Shown here in pieces: positions 1 to 10,255 of a DNA stretch of 64,000 bases. Position numbers and translations under genes: made by a program. The stretch comes from Chloroflexota bacterium (GTDB lineage Bacteria; Chloroflexota; Dehalococcoidia; Lucifugimonadales; GCA-2722455). The notes under the pieces are model-generated. The model was not told where the DNA came from and made no database searches. It saw only the letters and a list, made by a program, of their open reading frames with translations. The stretch covers positions 1 to 64,000 of the forward strand of contig PBMB01000007.1 of the NCBI GenBank assembly GCA_002722455.1. Direction: 5' to 3'. Numbering within the stretch: position 1 is the stretch's first letter; each line of letters starts with the position of its first letter.

Positions 1-32
1 TTAATAAATCGAATATCCATGAATTTGAAAAT

Positions 33-245
33 ATGCGCAAGATAGTTCATTTACCCCAAAAACATGTGTCAAGGTTAATAAGAAAATTAAATGGAGTCAC
101 AGACCTCTCTTCTAGAGAGGCTCTAATTGCTTTTGAAGTCGATAATTATTTTCAGGGCAAAAGTGTTGATGAAAATGAAAGAAGGGACCTTGAGGAAAGA
201 TTCAGGATAAGATTCAGTAACACAAAACCTGAAGAAATCATCTAA
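33..245 (+). CDS. Small hypothetical protein, possibly the C-terminal end of a longer gene
   Basis: A 70-residue, charged, probably soluble protein rich in Arg, Lys and Glu, with no motif I recognise. The reading frame has no stop between position 3 and the ATG at 33, so the window edge may have cut off the 5' part of a longer gene; no strong ribosome site precedes the ATG. The frame ends 15 bp before the stop of the convergent GH32 gene. Function unknown. The coding call rests on tight convergent spacing and ordinary composition only. Confidence 0.45.
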   Translation: MRKIVHLPQKHVSRLIRKLNGVTDLSSREALIAFEVDNYFQGKSVDENERRDLEERFRIRFSNTKPEEII

Positions 246-259
246 ATTTGATTGGGAAC

Positions 260-1909
260 TTATTTACCTTCGAATTGTTTCAGCTCAGGCCAAATACTTT
301 TCATTTGCCACATATCCAACTGAATTAATTCTGAACTTGAACCTCTGGAGTAAAAGGAAATTCCTCGACTATCTTCTCTCTCCGGATTCACTCTTACAGT
401 CAAGCACTGCTTTTCATTAGCAAAAACCTCAATAATACTTCTATCAACAAATACTCTTAGATGTAACTTCTCATCATTACCTAACTCTAGAGGACCAATT
501 TCCGCAGGGCGACCATAAACATCTTCATTAAGAGAAGACTCCGAAATATCAATCTGCAACAAATCTGGTATTTCTACCCTTCCACCATATTGCCTCAAAA
601 AAGAAATCTTGGTTTGTTCTTCTGCGTTACCTGAACGAAGTACAGAAAATCCTACTTCACGAGCATTTTTAGGATCAATAGTAATTTGTAGTTCTATCGC
701 TTTTCCGCCATCCGTAGGAATAACAATCTCTTGATTAGCATCTATAGTAATATTCGTGAATCTCTCATGATTAAATCTGAGAGACTCTACATCTCCTGCA
801 GGTGCTTGCCTTAAAGAGTTATCATCTGCTAACCAGTAATGTCTTGTTAATGTCATTGTATCTCTCCAAGCATTACCTGGCCAACCTTCTTTTGTGTTAA
901 AGACACCCAAATAACGGCCAGCGGCATCCACTGTCGCACTAGGAGCATGTAAAGAAGCATTATTATAAGCCCCGTAACACATGCGCCCATGAGATTCAGG
1001 GGTAAACTTATGAGTATCTTTATCATAATTACCTAAATAATATCTTCCGCCTCGTTTATGACTGAAAAGCAACAACATATGCTTGCCATTACCGATAGGC
1101 CAAAAATTAGGAACAGCACAATCTTCTCCTGGCTCTTGAAAAAACCCATCATCAAATAGTGGTCCGACATAATCCCAGCTTGAAAGATCCTCAGATCGAA
1201 AAATATGGTCAACGCCTGTAGCATCAAAACCACGAACATCGCCGCCATATTTGCCTTTCCAATATGCTCCAGACAATGCATAATACCCATCGTCTTCTTT
1301 CCAAATACATGGGTCGAAGATTCTAACAGGACGACCTCCTGTATCGATAGCTTTTACTGAGTGAGATGGTATTTCAACATCACCATTCTCAAGCATTTCA
1401 CCCGTGATTACAGGATTGTCAGGATGTTTTTCCCAATTCAAAAGCAATGGATCTGAAGATGTAGCGAGTGCATTCCCTGAATGTGTACCGTGATAAATCG
1501 CTATCACTCTATCGTCTTCAACCAAGGACTGCCCGCTAAAACAATCGACTTCAGTAGTAGGATACAAGGCAGGAGGAAGATCACTCCAATGAATCAAATC
1601 ATCACTAACAGTATGGCCCCAAAGTACATTCCTATCCATATGAGCTTGCTGGCGAACTAACTCTCTTTCAGCGGGGGGTAATTCAGAAGGAACAAATTGA
1701 TAAAACAAATGATATTTCCCTTGCCAGTGACTTAATCCATTGGCATCGTTCATTACATTTTCAGGAGAAGAAAAATGATATAACGGACGTGCCGGATCAT
1801 AGGCTAATTCTTCACGCGATTTTTTTAACCTATCCGTCCATGGATCTAATTTTAACTGCTCATATTGTTCTGAAATATCATCAGAGTACACAATTTCCGA
1901 ATCTGACAT
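260..1909 (-). CDS. Glycoside hydrolase family 32 (beta-fructosidase-like)
   Basis: A 549-residue GH32 protein, the family that hydrolyses sucrose, levan or inulin-type fructosides with a five-bladed propeller and a C-terminal beta-sandwich. The N-terminal motif reads VMNDANG (canonical WMNDPNG) with the nucleophile at about D55. The stabiliser motif is FDP (canonical RDP) near residue 199. The acid/base region reads GEDC near 261-264 where EC is canonical. The C-terminal domain keeps the family hallmark FVDRSIIEVFANE. No signal peptide is visible, so it should act in the cytoplasm on imported fructosides. The start is supported by GGAGGG eight bases upstream. The changed RDP and EC motifs suggest a divergent subfamily; the exact substrate cannot be read from sequence. 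Confidence 0.85.
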   Translation of the reverse strand: MSDSEIVYSDDISEQYEQLKLDPWTDRLKKSREELAYDPARPLYHFSSPENVMNDANGLSHWQGKYHLFYQFVPSELPPAERELVRQQAHMDRNVLWGHTVSDDLIHWSDLPPALYPTTEVDCFSGQSLVEDDRVIAIYHGTHSGNALATSSDPLLLNWEKHPDNPVITGEMLENGDVEIPSHSVKAIDTGGRPVRIFDPCIWKEDDGYYALSGAYWKGKYGGDVRGFDATGVDHIFRSEDLSSWDYVGPLFDDGFFQEPGEDCAVPNFWPIGNGKHMLLLFSHKRGGRYYLGNYDKDTHKFTPESHGRMCYGAYNNASLHAPSATVDAAGRYLGVFNTKEGWPGNAWRDTMTLTRHYWLADDNSLRQAPAGDVESLRFNHERFTNITIDANQEIVIPTDGGKAIELQITIDPKNAREVGFSVLRSGNAEEQTKISFLRQYGGRVEIPDLLQIDISESSLNEDVYGRPAEIGPLELGNDEKLHLRVFVDRSIIEVFANEKQCLTVRVNPEREDSRGISFYSRGSSSELIQLDMWQMKSIWPELKQFEGK

Positions 1910-1943
1910 ACTTTCCCTCCAAAATTAAATTCAAGAATTTTAG

Positions 1944-2150
1944 TTATCCACTCAAGAAATCAAAGAAGTTTCCAATTCCTCCGCCCTGGACTTTAAACAG
2001 TTCAGTATATCCACAATTATTGCATGTCACAGCTGTAAATTTCTGATTCTGAATGTCAAAGAATCTCGAAAGGCCTGATCCAGTTGTACGAATTTCATTG
2101 TTTGTAAATTGATTACTTCCGCATTTTGCGCACTCATACTGCTTATTCAT
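1944..2150 (-). CDS. Zinc-ribbon protein, DUF2082 type
   Basis: A small protein of about 68 residues with two CxxC knuckles (CAKCG near the N-terminus and CNNCG near residue 45) that form one zinc ribbon. Between them lies the GSGLSRFFDIQNQKF segment typical of the DUF2082 / Zn_ribbon family described as putative nucleic-acid-binding proteins. A longer frame opens at 2171, but GGAGG sits four to five bases before the ATG at 2150, so the protein starts MNKQYEC. It lies 34 bp upstream of the GH32 gene on the same strand and may be cotranscribed. Precise role unknown. Confidence 0.8.
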   Translation of the reverse strand: MNKQYECAKCGSNQFTNNEIRTTGSGLSRFFDIQNQKFTAVTCNNCGYTELFKVQGGGIGNFFDFLSG

Positions 2151-2221
2151 AATTCCTCCACAAAAACTCAAAGTGAATATAATTCCATTAAAGATATCAC
2201 GTAGAACAGAAGATTAGGTGA

Positions 2222-3340
2222 TTATTTAAAAAAACCCAACTTCTCATACTCATTCTTGACTACTGGACGAGCATCAACCTCAAGCCAATCTTCCAACAAT
2301 TCGGAATAAATACTCCTGAAATCAACATTGAATTTCAGATCACCTTCCACCAATTGATTACTTGAAAGAGAAGGATATTCACTATAATGCCCACCATTAA
2401 CCGCGTCACCTATCACGAAAGCAACGCCTCCAGATCCATGGTCAGTCCCGTTTCCATTATCCTTGACCCGTCTACCAAACTCCGAAAACACAAAAAGTAT
2501 TACATCATCACTCTTGTTTGCTTGTTTCATGTCTTCATAAAAATCATAAATACCGCTACAAACATCCGTAAGCAAACCCTCCTGAAGCGCAATTCCATTG
2601 GTATGTGCATCAAAACTACCGTGTTGTGTATAACAAATTCTAGTTCCAATGTCAGCTTGCAACACCTGCGCGGCACCCTTAATTGACTTAGAAAATGAAT
2701 CCATTCGATATTCAACATTGGATGAATATTTCTCAGTAACTGTCCCTAAAATTTCAGTACCTTTTAATGCATTCAAACCAGTTTCTGTCAGATAATCCAT
2801 TACCGGCCCACTTCCAATCGCTTGACTATAAATATCTTTGAAAGCTTGTAAAGCTTCTGTATGATTTTGAGAATTATCCATATGATTCATCAGACCATAT
2901 GAATCTAAATTAGTGACCGATGCCACTGGCGCTCCAGGAGAAACGAGTGCACGAGGTAAAGCTGATGCAAAATTTACAGCTGCAACTACGTTATCCTTTT
3001 TCGGATACATCTGATTGATTGCATTCCCTAGCCATCCCTCATTTCCTACCTTAGTAGGTTCAGATGTATGCCAAATGTCCATAGATCTAAAATGTGATCT
3101 GTTTGGATCTGGATAACCTGTACCATGTATAATTGCAACCTTACCATCGTCAAATAATTCTTTGATAGGAGCCATAGAAGGGTTCATCCCCAGGCCACCG
3201 CCTATTGGTAAAACTTTTTCTTCCGTAATACGAACATTGGGACGATTATCTAAATATTCAGAATTAGTATAAGGAATAATACAATTCAAATAATCATTTC
3301 CTCCTGAGAGTTGGACAACAACTATTTTCTTATCTCCCAT
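2222..3340 (-). CDS. DUF1501 family protein
   Basis: A 372-residue DUF1501 protein, related to the alkaline-phosphatase/sulfatase fold. It opens directly with the family core (IVVVQLSGGNDYLNCIIPY) and contains the conserved HGTGYPDPNRSHFRSMDIWHT region and the FSEFGRRVKDNGNGTDHG metal-site region near the C-terminal third. Most family members carry a twin-arginine signal; here the start is fixed by GGAG before the ATG and there is no leader, so the protein appears cytoplasmic. It is the last gene of a three-gene unit with an NHL propeller and a DUF1800 protein. DUF1800-DUF1501 pairing is widespread, but the biochemical role of either family is not established. Confidence 0.85.
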   Translation of the reverse strand: MGDKKIVVVQLSGGNDYLNCIIPYTNSEYLDNRPNVRITEEKVLPIGGGLGMNPSMAPIKELFDDGKVAIIHGTGYPDPNRSHFRSMDIWHTSEPTKVGNEGWLGNAINQMYPKKDNVVAAVNFASALPRALVSPGAPVASVTNLDSYGLMNHMDNSQNHTEALQAFKDIYSQAIGSGPVMDYLTETGLNALKGTEILGTVTEKYSSNVEYRMDSFSKSIKGAAQVLQADIGTRICYTQHGSFDAHTNGIALQEGLLTDVCSGIYDFYEDMKQANKSDDVILFVFSEFGRRVKDNGNGTDHGSGGVAFVIGDAVNGGHYSEYPSLSSNQLVEGDLKFNVDFRSIYSELLEDWLEVDARPVVKNEYEKLGFFK

Positions 3341-3367
3341 AAAATTACTCCTAAAATATCTCTCTAA

Positions 3368-4375
3368 CTATATTCTTTCAAATATTTGAAATCTATGGCG
3401 TCCTGTTTCCAAAACATAAACTCTTTGTTTTGCATCCAAAGTTACTGCTACTGGATCCCAAAAATATGGTTCAATTCTAGCCGATAACTCATGTTGATCA
3501 TCCGTTTTGGAATCATACATAGGAACAAATGATTCCCTTGCACGACGTTCATCATCTTGAGAAGACAAATATTCAACAGACCATGGATTTAAATCTGCAG
3601 CACCTCGATGGGAAAATAAATACGCGCCTTCTGAATCCACTACCTGGAGCCTTTGATTCCCCCAATCAGCCACATAAATGTTTCCATTTTTATCAATTGC
3701 CATGCCAGAAGGGCGATCAAACTGGCCTTCACCTCCACCTGTTTCACCAATTACTTTGAGAAACTCCCCATCCGATGAAAATTTCTGGATTCGATCATTT
3801 CTCCAATCAGCGATGTAAATATTTTTTCCAGAATCTTCAGCAATCCCCCATGGTAAATTAAATTGTCCTTCATCATTTCCAGAAGAACCCCATTGTCCAA
3901 CAAATTTTCCATCAACTGTATAGGTTTGAATTCGATTATTTTTTGAATCCACAATTATCAGATTACCGTCTCTATATAGCATCCCACTTGGTTGATTAAA
4001 TTGACCCTCTCGGTCTCCTTTAACACCCCAAAAACTGACTGGAGTGCCATCTCTATCAAACTTTGTAATTCTTTGAAGATATTCATCAGCCAAATATAAG
4101 TTTTCATCTTCATCTAACACCACAGCCGTAGGCCAAATCATCCCTCCTAGCTCTGATCCCCATGTGCCAATCTGTCCCATAAAATCATGATCTGCAGTAA
4201 CTAATTGGATTCCATTAGAACCTTTTGTGGAAGGCTTACCACGACTAACAACAAAAATAGTTCCATCAGATCTAATAACCATAGCAGAAGGAAGAGAAAA
4301 CCCTCGTCCTCCAAAATCTGCGCAAAAGCCGACATTTGTTAAATATTTCAACTGAAATTTCGTGATTGTCATCAA
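3368..4375 (-). CDS. NHL-repeat beta-propeller protein
   Basis: A 335-residue protein built from repeated NHL units of about 45 residues. The pattern GQFNxPxGIAxDxxGNIYIADWxNxRIQKF recurs about five times between residues 60 and 250, giving a six-bladed propeller. NHL propellers bind proteins, RNA or small ligands or serve as lyase scaffolds. No signal peptide or membrane segment is present. The gene starts a few bases after the DUF1800 stop and ends 28 bp before DUF1501, so the three are almost certainly one operon and may form one complex. An AGGA ribosome site precedes the ATG. Ligand unknown. Confidence 0.85.
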   Translation of the reverse strand: MMTITKFQLKYLTNVGFCADFGGRGFSLPSAMVIRSDGTIFVVSRGKPSTKGSNGIQLVTADHDFMGQIGTWGSELGGMIWPTAVVLDEDENLYLADEYLQRITKFDRDGTPVSFWGVKGDREGQFNQPSGMLYRDGNLIIVDSKNNRIQTYTVDGKFVGQWGSSGNDEGQFNLPWGIAEDSGKNIYIADWRNDRIQKFSSDGEFLKVIGETGGGEGQFDRPSGMAIDKNGNIYVADWGNQRLQVVDSEGAYLFSHRGAADLNPWSVEYLSSQDDERRARESFVPMYDSKTDDQHELSARIEPYFWDPVAVTLDAKQRVYVLETGRHRFQIFERI

Positions 4376-4380
4376 TAATC

Positions 4381-5829
4381 CTATACAGTTTGATATTCTT
4401 GTGTTGAAACAATCAACTGAATAATTGAAACCGCAGCTTCATCAAATTTATCTGATTTGTCGTTGTCCTCCCAAGACAAATCAATAAATTTAGAGGCATA
4501 TTTCTTCAAGCCCCGTCTAGTACTGTCCAAAACATCCAAAGGGCCCAAAACGCTTAAGGAATAATCTACTAAATCATCTGAATGCATTTCAGCAGTTTGA
4601 GAAAATGATTTGATCCTATTAATAACATCCCTAATACCTTTTTTGTTTGGGTCTGATAAAATTCTGCTAGCGAAATTGATCCGCTCTACATATGCCCCGG
4701 TATTAATCCATTCACTCCCACCTTGCCATCCTTCAACACTTGGGGGGCGCAATAATCCTTGCCCCATATTTGCACAGGCAGCCTCAGCAGCAAAAAGTTC
4801 ATTAGCAGGCAAATCTATAGGACCTGCTAACCTCATCGTACCTACAACCATTTCCACAGGACTCTTAATTCTGGCAAAACGTGAAGAACTATCTTTAAAA
4901 AACTCCGCTTCAAACATCGCTTTCAACATTTCTTTAACACTATGGTCAGAATCAAAGTAGGCTTGTACCATTAAATTGATTGCTTCAGGATCTTTTGGAG
5001 CCTCGTGCGGCCACTGTGGAACAGGCAATTCATCGGCTACAAAAAAATGATATAAATGCCTTGCCAAGTATCTGGCAGTAGCATCTTGCTCACAAATTAT
5101 CCTGACTGCGTCCTCACCATTCCAATTACCTGTTTGACCCAAAATAGTTTTCTCTCCATGATCATGATCATCATCATCATATTCAAATTCCCAAGACATA
5201 TAACCATAAGGTCTAGCCGTATTATTTCGCATCCTAATGGACATATATTCAGGATTAACTATTCTCCATCCAGTGAATGCTCTCGCAGTTTCCTTAATAT
5301 CGTCTTCGGTATAATTCCCAACACCCATTGAAAATAGTTCCAAAATCTCGCGACCATAATTTTCGTTAATATTTTCGGCATGGTTATCTTGATTATCAAG
5401 CCACATAATCATTGCTGGATCTTTTGACAACTCAAGTAGTAGGTTGTCAAACCTGCCCATTCCATGAGCTCTAAACATATCAATCTGATTGATTCCAACT
5501 TTATTTTGTATCAGCTTATGAACTGCAGTAGCAAATAATCGATGCCAAAAAACGCACATCTTCTCCCTTAACGGAGTATCAGTCATAACTAATCTATACA
5601 TCCAATATGCACCACCACTAGATCTCAAATCTGATAATTCAACATGATACCTACGTATCAAATCTTCTGGAATTTCATCTTTATGATCTGGATTTAGCAG
5701 ATGGTGTAACGTTTTATCAAATCCTTGTTCAACTGCACGATCGAATTCTGCAGGAGTCGAGCCAAACGCAGCGCGTCTTAACAGGTGAGCTACCAACTTT
5801 GCATCATGATTTACATTAGTTATTGTCAT
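4381..5829 (-). CDS. DUF1800 family protein
   Basis: A protein of about 482 residues with the DUF1800 hallmarks: HLLRRAAFGSTPAEFDRA at the N-terminus, MCVFWHRLFAT, NYGREILELFSMGVGNYTEDD, ARAFTGW, an acidic/His-rich loop (EYDDDDHDHGEKT) and LRPPSVEGWQGG. The frame could begin at 5859, but GGAG lies seven bases upstream of the ATG at 5829 (MTITNVNHDAK), which I prefer. No secretion signal is visible, although many homologues are exported. It is the first gene of the DUF1800-NHL-DUF1501 operon. The Asp/His loop could bind metal; this is inference. Molecular function of the family is unknown. Confidence 0.85.
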   Translation of the reverse strand: MTITNVNHDAKLVAHLLRRAAFGSTPAEFDRAVEQGFDKTLHHLLNPDHKDEIPEDLIRRYHVELSDLRSSGGAYWMYRLVMTDTPLREKMCVFWHRLFATAVHKLIQNKVGINQIDMFRAHGMGRFDNLLLELSKDPAMIMWLDNQDNHAENINENYGREILELFSMGVGNYTEDDIKETARAFTGWRIVNPEYMSIRMRNNTARPYGYMSWEFEYDDDDHDHGEKTILGQTGNWNGEDAVRIICEQDATARYLARHLYHFFVADELPVPQWPHEAPKDPEAINLMVQAYFDSDHSVKEMLKAMFEAEFFKDSSSRFARIKSPVEMVVGTMRLAGPIDLPANELFAAEAACANMGQGLLRPPSVEGWQGGSEWINTGAYVERINFASRILSDPNKKGIRDVINRIKSFSQTAEMHSDDLVDYSLSVLGPLDVLDSTRRGLKKYASKFIDLSWEDNDKSDKFDEAAVSIIQLIVSTQEYQTV

Positions 5830-5994
5830 CTGCATACTCCAAATTCTAATTGAACGCATTATACTTTTTTAACTCTAAAAAATCCAATGTCCTGATTCAC
5901 TCCCTCCCCTAAACCAACACAAGTATTCTAAAAAATGCCCTCCCTCGAAACTTATGCTATATTCACAGAAACTTTCTCAATAAAAGGAAAATTT

Positions 5995-7203
5995 ATGAAT
6001 TCTGAAAAAATTTCTCAAATCAGTGTTACTCAAGTCCCTACATATTACAGACAGGAAATCGGTAAAAACTCAATGCGTGACAATATTGGCCTTTCTAAAA
6101 CAGAATGGATTTTAAGAGCCAAAACCGATGCGGGAAATGAAGGGATTGTAAATGCTGCGCGTTTTATGAACCAAGCTCACAACAGTATAGAAAAATTGAG
6201 GGACACCCTTAAAGAAATTTTTCTGGGATTCGATGTGAAAGATTTCTTCACAACTGATGCAAACGGAAAAGTAACCTGCCCAAACAAGAGAGTTGAAAAA
6301 GCATTTAGCCAACCTCAAAACGGATGGATGAGTATCCTGGCATCGGATTTACTAGGTAGAAACAAGAACATCCCTGCAACTTTATTGTTTAACAAGCAAC
6401 CAAAAAAAGAAATTTCTGCTTATGATACTACTCTATATTTCCATGACCAATTATATCCATCAAAAGGAGTTTCCAAACTAGTAGAAGATGCAACATCTTC
6501 AGTAAAGCACGGTTACAAAGAGATGAAAATTAAAGTAGGGAGACCAGGGAAATGGATGTTACCAATGGATGGTTTGCAAAGGGATATAGAAGTCGTTTCA
6601 CAAATTAGGGAGGCAGTAGGCAAAAATATCAAGATAATGGTCGACGCAAATTTTGGATATGACAATAGATTAGATTTACTAGAAACATTTATCCGAGAAA
6701 CGGCTCATTGCAACCTGTACTGGTTAGAAGAAATGGTCACACAAAATGTTGAGGATTACAAAAAAATCCGATCAATTCTGGAAAAGATCGGTATTTCCAC
6801 TATGCTTGTATGTGGCGAAGTAGACAGACAACCAATAAGCCCAATATTTGAAGAACTAATAAAAAATAATTTGATTGACGGTTACCAACCAGATATTTTA
6901 GGTGAAGGATTTACAAATTGGCTAAAAATTGAAGCAAGACTTAAAGAAACAAAAGTAAGGTCGATACCTCACTGCTTTGGAAATGGAAATTTCGGAACTC
7001 GTGCTAACATAATTTTTGGATCAATATCAGAAAATTTTGTTTCGGTAGAAGATGAAAGATATTTGCCAAATATTTTTAGACAGGATTCATTCCAATTCGA
7101 AAATGGAAAGCACATCCTTGGAAATTTCATAGGGCTAGGCTTAACAATCGACGAAGAAATATTTGAATCCCAATATTCTAAAAATGAAATTATAATTACT
7201 TAG
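5995..7203 (+). CDS. Enolase-superfamily (mandelate racemase/muconate lactonizing type) enzyme
   Basis: About 402 residues with the full superfamily catalytic set: a KxK pair (K178, K180), metal ligands D217, E245 and E275, an Asp at about 300 and a His at about 326 (PHCFGNG). Such enzymes abstract the proton alpha to a carboxylate, usually dehydrating or epimerising sugar acids. The long frame opens at 5935, but AAAGGAAA precedes the ATG at 5995 (MNSEKIS), which fits the family start. The N-terminal capping domain is diverged and carries an extra segment around residues 80-110. It stands alone and converges on the tRNA/16S unit. Substrate cannot be assigned from sequence. Confidence 0.85.
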   Translation: MNSEKISQISVTQVPTYYRQEIGKNSMRDNIGLSKTEWILRAKTDAGNEGIVNAARFMNQAHNSIEKLRDTLKEIFLGFDVKDFFTTDANGKVTCPNKRVEKAFSQPQNGWMSILASDLLGRNKNIPATLLFNKQPKKEISAYDTTLYFHDQLYPSKGVSKLVEDATSSVKHGYKEMKIKVGRPGKWMLPMDGLQRDIEVVSQIREAVGKNIKIMVDANFGYDNRLDLLETFIRETAHCNLYWLEEMVTQNVEDYKKIRSILEKIGISTMLVCGEVDRQPISPIFEELIKNNLIDGYQPDILGEGFTNWLKIEARLKETKVRSIPHCFGNGNFGTRANIIFGSISENFVSVEDERYLPNIFRQDSFQFENGKHILGNFIGLGLTIDEEIFESQYSKNEIIIT

Positions 7204-7216
7204 GAATACCAAACAT

Positions 7217-7292
7217 TGGTGGAGCTGAGGAGGCTCGAACTCCTGACCCCCTGCTTGCAAAGCAGGTGCTCTCCCAACTGAGCTACAGCCCC
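7217..7292 (-). tRNA. tRNA-Ala (anticodon UGC)
   Basis: A 76-nt tRNA that folds as a full cloverleaf. The acceptor arm GGGGCTG pairs with CAGCTCC (one G-U), followed by discriminator A and an encoded CCA end. The anticodon loop contains TGC, and the T-arm reads GGAGTTCGAGCCTCC. It lies about 240 bp downstream of the 16S gene on the same strand, the position tRNA-Ala normally has in a 16S-23S spacer, but no 23S gene follows: the next gene converges from the other strand. Confidence 0.97.
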
Positions 7293-7390
7293 ACGGAATT
7301 GATCATCCAAAATGACACTTTAACAACTGTATAGTGGAAAGAAACGTCTAAAAGTTTAAATTTCCTGAAAATTAATATCAGGTGCTCGAC

Positions 7391-7518
7391 GAGCTTTCTC
7401 AGGGAAGTACCTCATCTCTTCCAGCGAGCTCCACCCATAGTGATAGGCTCATGCTCCAGCTTTTCAAGTAGAAATACGACACTCATCGATAGACCTGGGA
7501 GTGGTTCCTTTCGGAACT
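7391..7518 (-). other. 16S-tRNA spacer with processing-type hairpins
   Basis: Just after the 16S 3' end the minus strand forms a GTTCC-GAAA-GGAAC hairpin (7504-7517) with a GNRA tetraloop. Further on, AGGTAC and AAGCTC (7391-7412, read on the minus strand) are complementary, with a bulge, to a segment of the 16S leader at about 9081-9092. This is the arrangement expected of an RNase III processing stem around 16S rRNA. The pairing was found by eye and has not been folded computationally. Confidence 0.4.
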
Positions 7519-7527
7519 TTCTCTCCC

Positions 7528-9049
<1,522 letters not shown>

Positions 9050-9137
9050 GACTATGTTTAATTACACTATTCGGTTGTTAAGGTACAAGCTCTAATCAAA
9101 CTGGCATAAAATACCAATAATTTTAGAACGAGTCTAA

Positions 9138-9167
9138 ATTTTATTAGAAATGTGTATCACTAGTCAA
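9138..9167 (-). promoter_or_regulatory. Probable 16S rRNA promoter
   Basis: On the minus strand TTGACT (9167-9162) is followed after 18 bases by TAAAAT (9143-9138), a good sigma-70-type match. Transcription would start near 9130, giving a leader of about 80 nt before the 16S 5' end. Confidence 0.55.
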
Positions 9168-9282
9168 GCTATATAAGCCATAGTTTAGATATATATTTAC
9201 CATTTTGAATATTGATATGCTTTATATTTGTGATATATTCATTAATAACAATACAAATTTACTACTAATCAAGGAGCAAAAG

Positions 9283-10251
9283 ATGAAAGTATTTATTGCT
9301 AGACCCTTCCATCAACCTGCAGCTAAACTACTTAATTCAAAATATGATGTTGAAGTATGGAAAGAAACTACTACTCCTCCTCCCGAAATATTGAAAGAAA
9401 AAGTTTCAACTTGTCATGCAATAATGACAGAAGGATTTGATCCCATCAATAAAGAAATATTAGCATCTGCTGAAAACTTACGGATTATTTCAAACAGAGC
9501 CGTTGGCACCGATAATATAGACATTAAAGAAGCAACTCAAAAAAAGATATTGGTTGGAAATACTCCAGGAGTTCTACATGATTCTTGTGCTGATTTTACT
9601 ATGGGACTAATATTGTCATTATCCCGTAATATTTTCCGATCAGCGCATATGGTGAAATCTAAAAAATGGGAGAAATTAGATCAATATTCTTACTTAGGAT
9701 CAGATTTACATAACAAAACAATCGGCATAATAGGAATGGGGCAGATTGCTCAAGCAGTTGCAAAGAGATGTAAAGGATTTGAAACAAGAATACTATATTT
9801 TTCAAGAACAAGAAAATTAGAATTAGAAAAATCACTTGGATTAGAATGGTGTGACGATATCAATGATTTACTAAAAACTTCTGATATTGTTTCGCTACAT
9901 CTCCCACTTACTGATACTACACGTCATTTAATCGGTACACGAGAATTATCTTTAATGAAAAAATCTGCATTTTTGATTAATACTTCAAGGGGTGCTGTAG
10001 TCAACCAAAACGATTTAGTAACAGCCTTGAAAAACAATTCAATAGCTGGTGCAGCAATAGATGTTACAGTCCCTGAACCCATTCCTACAAATCATCCTTT
10101 ACTATCATTGGACAATCTTATAATTACCCCCCATATTGCTAGTGCAGCAAAATCAACATTTGAAAACATGGGAATAATGGCAGCAGAAAACATCATTTCA
10201 GCCCTCAGTGGTACTCCCATGCCTTCTTGCATTAATCCAGAAGCTCTCTGA
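9283..10251 (+). CDS. D-isomer-specific 2-hydroxyacid dehydrogenase (glyoxylate/hydroxypyruvate reductase-like)
   Basis: About 322 residues with the two-domain fold of the family. The nucleotide-binding motif is GIIGMGQIAQAVAKR near residues 148-162, and the catalytic triad is R236 (NTSRGAVV), E265 (VPEP) and H284 (TPHIAS). Arg residues after the second Rossmann strand (SRTRK) suggest NADPH rather than NADH. The frame opens at 9205, but AAGGAG six bases upstream of the ATG at 9283 fixes the start. The next gene begins 4 bp after the stop, so the two are cotranscribed. Likely reduces a 2-keto acid such as glyoxylate or hydroxypyruvate; the exact substrate is open. Confidence 0.85.
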   Translation: MKVFIARPFHQPAAKLLNSKYDVEVWKETTTPPPEILKEKVSTCHAIMTEGFDPINKEILASAENLRIISNRAVGTDNIDIKEATQKKILVGNTPGVLHDSCADFTMGLILSLSRNIFRSAHMVKSKKWEKLDQYSYLGSDLHNKTIGIIGMGQIAQAVAKRCKGFETRILYFSRTRKLELEKSLGLEWCDDINDLLKTSDIVSLHLPLTDTTRHLIGTRELSLMKKSAFLINTSRGAVVNQNDLVTALKNNSIAGAAIDVTVPEPIPTNHPLLSLDNLIITPHIASAAKSTFENMGIMAAENIISALSGTPMPSCINPEAL

Positions 10252-10255
10252 AAAT

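Noticed and set aside
5157-5185. Repeated ATC/ATG-type trinucleotides (microsatellite-like)
   Set aside because: It encodes the Asp/His loop of the DUF1800 protein, a normal variable loop of the family; no sign of slippage.
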